Shown one piece after another: positions 1-6,251 of a stretch of 11,139 nt of DNA. Origin of the DNA: Taishania sp036758285 (lineage in GTDB: Bacteria; Bacteroidota; Bacteroidia; Flavobacteriales_D; Crocinitomicaceae); NCBI GenBank assembly GCA_036758285.1, contig DAIOWV010000074.1:1-11139 (forward strand), given 5' to 3'. The notes beneath the pieces are model-generated. The model was not told the DNA's origin and did not search any database. It saw only the letters and a list, made by a program, of their open reading frames with translations. The first letter of the stretch is position 1. Each line of letters opens with the position of its first letter. Both the position numbers and the translations under genes were made by a program.

Positions 1-2393
1 ACGTTTATATCTGTAAACTGTACTGGTTGATGAACAGTTAAATTCAATGTGACAACACTATCACATCCCAGAAAATTAGTAAGTGTATCATGATAAGAAC
101 CTGATACCATAAGATATTCACTATTAAAGAAAATAGAATCTCCCTGACAAATATCTTGTGAAAATTGAGACGATGTCGCAGGACAATTATTACAAATACT
201 AATACGTTTAGGTGTAGAATAAATATATCCTAATTGGGGAAAGTTACTTTGAGAATCCTGAGAATATGAATCCCCACATGTGTAAAGTTTACCTACATCA
301 TCAATAATTACTGAATTAACAACACCTGCCGAAATTTTATTCCACTTACTATCAGGATGTAGTTGTTTTGGAATTGAAATAGAACTTAAAAATTGTACAT
401 AGGAAAGTGAATCATTCAAATTTCCAGCTGCGTTACGCCCCCAACCCCACAGTTTTTTCTCACTTGTCAGAGCTAAAGAATGTTCGTAACCTGCAGAAAC
501 GTCTACCCATTTATACTCATCATCAATCATGTAAGGAGTTGATTTATTTGAAGCTGTTCCGTCTCCCAATTGAGAATAAAGATTTCGTCCCCATGACCAA
601 AGAGTACTATCCGATTTAATCCCAAGTGTATGAAACCCACCTCCGATAACCTTCAACCAAGTATCTGTTCCAACGCGAGTTGGGAAATTTGTATTCCCAG
701 AACGCCCCAACTGCCCATAATTGTTATTCCCCCAAGACCATAACGAACCATCTGTCTTTATAGCCATTGAATGTTGATTTCCTGCTGCGACAAATTCCCA
801 GTCATTATCAATTCCTATTTGAATTGGTATCTTTGACTGTGTTGTATTTCCTGTACCAAGTTCCCCAAACTGATTCTGTCCCCAGGCCCATAATGTACCG
901 TCAGATTTTATAGCAATGGTATTAGAAGCACTTGAAGCCGTCATTACCCAAGAGCTATCAGTTCCGATCTGAATAGGAGCAAGTGCTGTTGGTAGATTTC
1001 CCAAACCAGCCTGACCATTACTATTCCGTCCCCATCCCCAAACAGTTCCATCGTCTTTTATCCCAACTGAAAAATGGAAACCATTACTAATACTTTTCCA
1101 GTTATTGTCAGTCCCTACCTGTACTGGCAAAGCTCGATGACCATAAGCTGGTGCACCTACCCCCAGTTGACCATCTTGGTTTGGTCCCCAACTCCAAAGT
1201 GTCCCATTCTCTTGAATCGCTAATGTGTGTCCATTAAAAGAAACTGGTGGTGTAACAACTTCTTTCCACTGTGTATTTGGATCAATATTTCTGATTTGAT
1301 TTTTATTTTCTCCATTACCAAATTGTGCATGCTGGTTGCGTCCCCAAGACCAAAAAGAATTATCTGTTTTTAGAGCAAGACTGTATAGAGCACCCGCAAC
1401 GACTTGTTTCCAATCTGTGTCTGTTCCTATTTGCACAGGTGTATCTGCTACATTTGTAGTATTTCCTATTCCTAACTGACCAAAATTATTCACTCCAACT
1501 CCCCAAAGAGTTCCATCTGTTTTAATAAATAGTGTGTGTGCTTCTGTACTATAAGAAATATAGTTACCTATTTTATCCCAATTCGTTTGAGAACTCACCT
1601 GCGCTAATCCAGAAGAGCCTCCATTAGAATTTCCCCATTTCCAAAGTGTTCCATTTTGCTTGATCGCATAATCCGTATAAGCCCCTGCTCCCATAGTTTT
1701 CCAGTCTAATGAACTACCTACTTGTCTTAATTGGCTTACAACGCTAGCCGAATAGCATGCTCCTACAAACCAAATAGCGTTTGAAGTGTTACGAATTAAT
1801 GTATGATTTCTTCCTGCAGAAATCTCTATCCAATTTGTTTCTGTTCCAAGTTGAGTGGGAACAAGTCGACTAGCACGATTAAGTCCAGCTCCTATTTGTC
1901 CATTATCATTTCTTCCCCAAAGCCAAAGCGTACCATCTGTTTTGATAGCAGAAGTATGATTATATCCACATGAAATTTGTAACCAATTGTCATCTGTACC
2001 TACTTGTGTTGGCACCCAAAGATTAGTTTGATTTCCTTGTCCAAGTTGTCCAAAACCATTTTCGCCCCACATCCAAAGTGTACCATCTGATTTAATAGCT
2101 GCATTTGTATAAAAACCAACTGAGATTGAAACCCAATCATCATCACAATCATTCCATGATCCCTAAAAACAATAAACACCTGAGATATCNNNNNNNNNNC
2201 AATCATCATCACTTCCCACCTGAACAGGATAATTATTACTTCTATAACCACTAGACGCTCCACCCCAAGTCCATAATGTCCCATCTTCGTGTATCGCTAA
2301 AACATGATCAAAATTAGAGGCAATTTTTTGCCAACATTGTGAAAAACTATAATTAACAAATAGAATAAATAGTAAAGCTGAGATTATTTTCAT
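1..2393 (-). CDS. Secreted RCC1-repeat (beta-propeller) protein, 3' end outside window, interrupted by an assembly gap
   Basis: The start at 2393 gives a signal peptide (MKIISALLFILFVNYSFSQ), so the product is exported. After it come units of about 50 residues with the pattern W-x-x-I-x-x-G ... A-I-K-x-D-G-T-L-W-x-W-G-x-N-x-x-G-Q-L-G, the RCC1 (regulator of chromosome condensation) repeat. I count 14 units by their DGTLW-like core; the fourth (NAIWFVG) and last (GKLYTCG) are degenerate. RCC1 propellers usually have seven blades, so 14 suggests two propellers in tandem. From about base 190 down to the edge follows a different module with ICQGDSIFF and LGCDSVVTLNLTV, like the Cys-containing beta modules seen in secreted Bacteroidota proteins. 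A C-terminal type IX sorting domain would be expected beyond the window but is not visible. The frame is interrupted by ten N (2190-2199) and a TAG at 2163-2165, which I read as an assembly fault rather than a true break. Ligand unknown; RCC1 folds usually bind proteins or carbohydrates. Confidence 0.85.
2190..2199. other. Run of ten N (contig join) inside the RCC1 gene
   Basis: Ten undetermined bases, probably a placeholder of arbitrary length. The 13-mer CAATCATCATCAC occurs just left of it (2134-2146) and directly at its right edge (2200-2212), as expected where two overlapping contig ends were not merged. Confidence 0.9.
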
Positions 2394-2492
2394 TAGTGGT
2401 AATTATTATATTATTTAAATCAATTGATTTTGAATGTTTTTATCTGGACTTAATCATGGGGAATATACAAAAAATTATACCAAAAATAAATA

Positions 2493-2536
2493 AATGCCGA
2501 AAAAACAACTGAATTTTCAGTCATTTAAACGGCATT
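2493..2536. repeat. Inverted repeat upstream of the RCC1 gene
   Basis: Outer arms AATGCCG (2493-2499) and CGGCATT (2530-2536) enclose a smaller hairpin ACTGA-ATTT-TCAGT (2508-2521). Read on the minus strand it is followed by TATTTATTTTT, so it could end a minus-strand transcript, but no minus-strand gene lies immediately before it. It sits about 100 bases upstream of the RCC1 start and could also be a regulatory structure. I found no convincing TTTG/TAnnTTTG promoter for the RCC1 gene here. Confidence 0.4.
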
Positions 2537-2562
2537 CTTCATTGGCTTAAGAAAAAACTATT

Positions 2563-2688
2563 ATGAAATACGATTATCCCGGGAATGTTAGGGAGCTTGT
2601 AAATATTTTAGAATATGCAATTGCACTTTGCGATNNNNNNNNNNTTCAAAATGGTAAAGTTCATATAGATAAAATCATCAAAAAATAA
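2563..2688 (+). pseudogene. Orphan C-terminal end of a sigma-54-dependent activator AAA+ domain
   Basis: The 41 codons from 2563 read YDYPGNVRELVNILEYAIAL near the start and NGKVHIDKIIKK before the stop at 2686-2688. The PGNVREL motif is the sensor-II signature of the AAA+ ATPase in NtrC/PspF-type activators, and the following helix matches the family. An in-frame stop at 2548-2550 lies only five codons upstream, so the Walker A, GAFTGA and Walker B parts are absent, as is the C-terminal Fis-type helix-turn-helix. Ten N (2635-2644) fall inside the frame. The piece cannot work as an activator. It may be a deletion remnant, or a contig end placed next to the wrong neighbour. There is no obvious ribosome binding site. 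Confidence 0.6.
2635..2644. other. Run of ten N (contig join)
   Basis: Second placeholder gap. Together with the run at 2190-2199 it isolates a 435-base contig (2200-2634) that carries the RCC1 start and most of the AAA+ remnant. The order and spacing of this piece relative to both flanks rest on scaffolding alone. Confidence 0.9.
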
Positions 2689-2693
2689 TTTAA

Positions 2694-2745
2694 ATCAAAA
2701 TTAAAATCCTCACAGGTTTTGAAAACCTGTGAGGATTGATTTGAT
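2694..2745 (-). terminator. Long perfect palindrome, probable terminator of the sigma/barrel operon
   Basis: Arms AATCCTCACAGGTTTT (2705-2720) and AAAACCTGTGAGGATT (2722-2737) are exact reverse complements around a single G. A further outer stem, ATCAAA (2694-2699) with TTTGAT (2740-2745), extends the structure. On the minus strand the hairpin lies 27-78 bases after the stop of the last operon gene and is followed by TTTTAATTTTG, as in an intrinsic terminator. Palindromes with a CCTCACAGG core are, from memory, dispersed in several flavobacterial genomes, so it may also be a copy of an interspersed repeat. Confidence 0.7.
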
Positions 2746-2771
2746 AATATTATAAAAGTTTAATCTGAATT

Positions 2772-3572
2772 TTAGAATCCGAAATTGATTCCGAATTGGA
2801 GCATTTTTCGGTCGTCAAAATTTCCGGTGTTGAAATAAGGGCTAAACTCTTGTCTTACAAAGAAATTCCAACTAAAAATACTCAACGTAACTTGTCCTCC
2901 ATAGGCTACAGGATTCAAATTATAATTGGTACTTTTATTTTTGAATGAAAGATCTTGAGATTCAACAATGTTTTTATTTTTAATATTAAAACCTCCAAAA
3001 ACATTTGCAGAAAGACCAATTCCTCTATCAATATTTCTGTATTGATCTCCATTACTTCTAGTTTTCAATTTTGCAAAACTGTATTTAACTCCTAAAGGGA
3101 CCATAATGTAAGTACCTCTCAATTTACTTTTGTCCAGATGTTGAGTATGCTGTACCAGATCAACTTGTCCGTTTATATCTCTTGAAATCATACGATCATC
3201 ATCAAAACGAAGTGTTTTCCATGCTAAGTATGCCCCTGTAAAAAACTCCAAAGGGCTAGTTTTTGTAAATTGTCGACGATACAATAATCCCAAATCAATA
3301 CCGTTGGAAAATCCTTGATGTTTATTTAAATTATCGTTTGGACCACTGTTCAGTGTCATCATACCAAATGCTGCATAACCAACAATACGGTTACATGGAT
3401 ATTTTTTAAAATCGACGATTACTAGATTTACACCATCTGAATCATCCGAAACATCAGATTTTATTTCAATTTCAACTTTTTTTGTTTCTGATTTTTTCTC
3501 TTCTTTTTCTTGTGCCATTGCGCTATTAAATCCTATTAATAGTACGCTTAAAAATGTAGTTACTTGTTTCAT
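2772..3572 (-). CDS. PorT-like outer membrane beta-barrel protein, second of two paralogues
   Basis: The 266-residue product has a signal peptide (cleavage expected after AMA, before Q21), a short charged linker (about 22-60) rich in Lys, Glu and Asp, and then an outer membrane beta-barrel with alternating hydrophobic/aromatic strands and a C-terminal Phe (NFGF). The stretch LDKSKLRGTYIMVPLG matches the conserved LR-x-TY-x-x-VPL strand of PorT-type barrels. It closely resembles the product of the next gene upstream (3665-4720): TLRFDDDR, VDLVQHT and SWNFFVRQEFSP all have direct counterparts there, so the two arose by duplication. It is last in the operon, 92 bases after its paralogue, and is followed by a palindromic terminator. 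Function not known. A PorT role in type IX secretion cannot be assumed, because the resemblance is at fold level. Confidence 0.85.
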   Translation of the reverse strand: MKQVTTFLSVLLIGFNSAMAQEKEEKKSETKKVEIEIKSDVSDDSDGVNLVIVDFKKYPCNRIVGYAAFGMMTLNSGPNDNLNKHQGFSNGIDLGLLYRRQFTKTSPLEFFTGAYLAWKTLRFDDDRMISRDINGQVDLVQHTQHLDKSKLRGTYIMVPLGVKYSFAKLKTRSNGDQYRNIDRGIGLSANVFGGFNIKNKNIVESQDLSFKNKSTNYNLNPVAYGGQVTLSIFSWNFFVRQEFSPYFNTGNFDDRKMLQFGINFGF

Positions 3573-3664
3573 TTTGTTTGTTTTTGATTGTTATTTTTAG
3601 ACATTATATTCCCTTCTGAGCTCCAAAATCGTACTCAGTTATTTATAAAATTGTTATTCTGCTA

Positions 3665-4720
3665 TTAAAATCCTAGATTGATTCCAATTTGAGTCATCCC
3701 TCGATTGTCAAATGTATTTCCTTTGAAAAAAGGACTAAATTCCTGTCGAACAAATACATTCCAACTTAATATACTCAACGTAACTTGACCTCCGTAAGCT
3801 ATATTATTAAGCTGGTAATTTGTCTTTTTATCTTTTAAAAAGATGCCCTCACCTTGAACAATGTTCTTATTCATGATATTAAAACCTCCAAAAACATTTA
3901 CTGACAAACCAATTCCTTTATCTACATCACGGTAAGGTTTTGCTTCATCAAACTTCATTTTTGAAAAAGTGTATTTTAATCCTAATGGAACCATTATATA
4001 CGTCCCTCTAAGTTTACTTTTATCCAAATAACTAGTATGCTGCACTAAATCTACAGTACCATCAACATCTCTTTTTATCAAGCGATCATCATCAAAACGT
4101 AAAGTTCTCCAAGAAAGATAAGCACCTGTAAAAAACATCAATGGACTAGTAGATGAAAATTGACGATTATAAAGTAAACCTAAATCTATTCCACTCGAAA
4201 AGCCTAAATGTCTATTCAAATTATTATTAGAACCATTATTTAAAGTAATCATTCCAAAAGCAAGATAACCAACCATTTGATTTTTTGCTTTATAACCAGT
4301 TTCTTTTTCTTTTTTCTCTTGTTCTCCTTTTAATGTTTCAACATCTGTATTTAGAATTGAATGTTCTACCTGCTTTTTAATCAATTCATCCAAGTCAAAT
4401 TCAAGGTCCTCAATTTTTCCATTTATTTTCTCTGTAAATTCTAATGCGATTGCTTCTTTTTTACTTGTTGCTTCAGCCTCAGTCAATGTTTCATTTTGAA
4501 GTTCCAAATCAACTTTTTTAAGCTCAACATCCATTGCTTTTTTTTCATCAATCACAATCTGCCTAATTTCAATTGCATATTTTTCGAATTTTTCTTTAAA
4601 TTCAGGACTTACAGGCTTATTTTTATTATCCTTATCCGAAACATTGATTTTAATATTTTGTGAATATGAATTCATTCCAATTAAACACAACATTAAGAAT
4701 ATTAAAAAGCTATTTTTCAT
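3665..4720 (-). CDS. PorT-like outer membrane beta-barrel protein with periplasmic coiled coil, first paralogue
   Basis: The 351-residue product has a signal peptide (MKNSFLIFLMLCLIGMNSYS, then Q), a long charged helical region (about 35-135) with heptad-like spacing, rich in Lys, Glu and Leu and probably a periplasmic coiled coil, and then a barrel of about 200 residues ending in NLGF. The barrel shares LDKSKLRGTYIMVPLG and TLRFDDDR with the product of the next gene. I chose the ATG at 4718-4720 because it gives a compact signal peptide and follows the upstream stop (TGA, 4722-4724) by one base. The in-frame ATG at 4727-4729 adds three residues and would overlap that stop; either implies translational coupling with the membrane protein gene. 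The coiled coil could reach toward the inner-membrane protein encoded upstream (inference). Substrate and function unknown. Confidence 0.85.
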   Translation of the reverse strand: MKNSFLIFLMLCLIGMNSYSQNIKINVSDKDNKNKPVSPEFKEKFEKYAIEIRQIVIDEKKAMDVELKKVDLELQNETLTEAEATSKKEAIALEFTEKINGKIEDLEFDLDELIKKQVEHSILNTDVETLKGEQEKKEKETGYKAKNQMVGYLAFGMITLNNGSNNNLNRHLGFSSGIDLGLLYNRQFSSTSPLMFFTGAYLSWRTLRFDDDRLIKRDVDGTVDLVQHTSYLDKSKLRGTYIMVPLGLKYTFSKMKFDEAKPYRDVDKGIGLSVNVFGGFNIMNKNIVQGEGIFLKDKKTNYQLNNIAYGGQVTLSILSWNVFVRQEFSPFFKGNTFDNRGMTQIGINLGF

Positions 4721-4721
4721 A

Positions 4722-5444
4722 TCAATCATTGTTAATTTTATTAAAGTCTAACAACACTGGTTTTGTTAAAGTGTTTTGTTCCATAATTTTCGGCATGTTT
4801 TTCTTAGGTACTACTTTAGCGTACAATAACAAATTCGGGTCTACATAACTTGTTCTCTTAGTGTCATTCTTCACTTCCGGTTTATTTTTGGGCAAATCTT
4901 TCTTTTCAGTAGGTATTACTAATTCAGGTTTTTGTTCTATTACAACTTTTTCTTCTGCAATTACATCATTCACTCTTTCAATCTGAGGAATCGGTCTTTG
5001 GTCAATATTTTTTTGCTCAATTTCGATTTTATCATTCCCTTTATTTTTCTTGTTCCCTACCTCCTGAACAACAGTTGCGACATCTTCTCTTTTAGATTCA
5101 ACCTTACTAATCAGCTCTTTCCTAAACGGTTCCTCTTGTTTCAAAACCACTGAATTGTTAGAATAAGTCGATGTGTTATCTTGATTTTTATTGTTTTTCA
5201 CATCTTCAATGATTGCAACTGATGGATTGTTTTTAGAAGAAAAATCAAAAAACTGAACAAAAAGAATAATCAATATTATAGAAGCTGCTGCAGAAATTGG
5301 CCACCAGATAATTTTTCTTGATTTTACACCAGCTCCCTCTTCATTATCAAGCATATTTGATAACCGATCCCAGGCGTCTTTAGAAACTGGAAGTTCTCTT
5401 TCTTCTAGTTGCTTTTTTATTTGATTGTCAATTCTACTTTTCAT
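4722..5444 (-). CDS. Single-pass membrane protein in the anti-sigma factor position
   Basis: The product of about 240 residues has a cytoplasmic N-terminus of about 45 residues with helical character (RIDNQIKKQLEERELPVS, then W-DRL), one transmembrane segment (about 45-68, IIWWPISAAASIILIILFV), and a long Lys/Glu/Asn-rich, apparently disordered periplasmic part. It ends in a conserved-looking tail with YVDPNLLLYAKVV. This layout and its place directly after an ECF sigma gene fit the anti-sigma-like proteins of Bacteroidota. I do not see the zinc-binding HxxxCxxC motif of classical ZAS anti-sigma factors. I chose the ATG at 5442-5444 because AGAAGG stands three bases before it. The only longer in-frame option is a TTG at 5463-5465. 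The gene overlaps the sigma gene by 11 bases, so the two are probably co-translated. Sigma-factor binding is inferred from context only. Confidence 0.8.
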   Translation of the reverse strand: MKSRIDNQIKKQLEERELPVSKDAWDRLSNMLDNEEGAGVKSRKIIWWPISAAASIILIILFVQFFDFSSKNNPSVAIIEDVKNNKNQDNTSTYSNNSVVLKQEEPFRKELISKVESKREDVATVVQEVGNKKNKGNDKIEIEQKNIDQRPIPQIERVNDVIAEEKVVIEQKPELVIPTEKKDLPKNKPEVKNDTKRTSYVDPNLLLYAKVVPKKNMPKIMEQNTLTKPVLLDFNKINND

Positions 5445-5958
5445 AAACCTTCTTTTTTTGGTCAAGAATTAAATCTTTTAATTTATTTTTTGCTCGTAAC
5501 AATTGTGTTTTCGAAGCTGATTCTGTAATTGAAAGTAAATCCGTAATTTCTTTGTGAGAATACCCTTCTATTACAAACAAGTTAAAAACGACTTTATATG
5601 TTTCTGGAAGTTGATCTAACAATTCCTGAGCATCAATCCCTGTTAAATCATACTCTTCTTCAAGAAAATCAGGTTCTTCGATCACATCTAGATAAATCAT
5701 ACTTTTCTTTGATTTAATAAAATCTAAACATTCATTCACCATAACCCTTCGAATCCAACCTTCAAAACTCCCTTGCGATTTATAAGTATCTATTTTATTA
5801 AATACTCTTACAAATCCTTTTAACATACAATCTTCTGCAAAATGAATGTCTGACACATAACTGCGACAAACACCTAGCATTTTACGAGAATATTTTTCAA
5901 ATAATTCCTTTTGTGCTACTCTATCTTGTTTTATTAATTTTGGAATTAACTTCTCCAC
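5434..5958 (-). CDS. ECF-type RNA polymerase sigma factor (sigma-70 family)
   Basis: The 174-residue protein has the two ECF domains. Region 2 (about 15-85) includes AEDCMLKGFVRVF and the -10 recognition helix with FEGWIRRVMVNECLDFI. Region 4 (about 112-165) has LLDQLPETYKVVF and the helix-turn-helix GYSHKEITDLLSITESASK. The length is normal for the family. It would direct RNA polymerase to a small regulon, probably including its own operon. The start is GTG (5956-5958); the frame stays open upstream to about 6013, but no ATG occurs there and the GTG gives the usual N-terminus. It heads a four-gene operon, overlapping the membrane protein gene, as expected for a sigma/anti-sigma pair. Which ECF group it belongs to cannot be told without a profile search. 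Confidence 0.93.
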   Translation of the reverse strand: MEKLIPKLIKQDRVAQKELFEKYSRKMLGVCRSYVSDIHFAEDCMLKGFVRVFNKIDTYKSQGSFEGWIRRVMVNECLDFIKSKKSMIYLDVIEEPDFLEEEYDLTGIDAQELLDQLPETYKVVFNLFVIEGYSHKEITDLLSITESASKTQLLRAKNKLKDLILDQKKKVYEK

Positions 5959-6251
5959 TTTAATTATTCTCTTTAATCTATTAAGATTTCTATTTTTAAA
6001 TATGCCTCTCTATCTCTAAGAAGAGTAAACTTTCAAAAAAGTTGCAAAAATCGTAAAAAAACTTTTTTTATTTTTTTATTTTTCATTTTCAAACTCTAAC
6101 AATACAAAAACAACACATTAACTATCAACCAATTAAATAAAGTTTTATTGTTTAATATTTTTTTTGAAAAAATATTTTTTTTAATGATTTAATAATAATT
6201 TGCTAAATCAGAATAAAGGCGGTAATTTTGTAGCCCTCATTTTAAGAACAG
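5959..6251. other. Divergent intergenic region between the sigma factor and helicase genes
   Basis: These 293 bases are extremely A+T rich, with long A and T runs, and hold no gene. They must contain promoters for both directions. The helicase promoter is clear (6199-6230). On the sigma side I see no good TTTG/TAnnTTTG pair, which fits a non-primary or autoregulated promoter but does not prove it. A small hairpin AACTT-TCAAAA-AAGTT lies near 6030. Confidence 0.6.
6199..6230 (+). promoter_or_regulatory. Bacteroidota-type promoter of the helicase gene
   Basis: TTTG at 6199-6202 (the -33 box) and TAATTTTG at 6223-6230 (the -7 box) match the Bacteroidota primary-sigma consensus TTTG / TAnnTTTG exactly, with a 20-base spacer. 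The -7 box ends 21 bases before the ATG at 6252, so the leader is short. Confidence 0.8.

Noticed and set aside
2163..2393. A separate 76-residue protein ending at the TAG at 2163-2165
   Set aside because: It is the signal peptide and first RCC1 unit of the larger gene; the stop lies in suspect contig-end sequence beside the N run, and the same frame continues with 13 more units.
3573..3664. Hairpin CTGAG/CTCAG between the two barrel genes
   Set aside because: Only five base pairs with a 13-base loop and no U tract; not distinguishable from chance.
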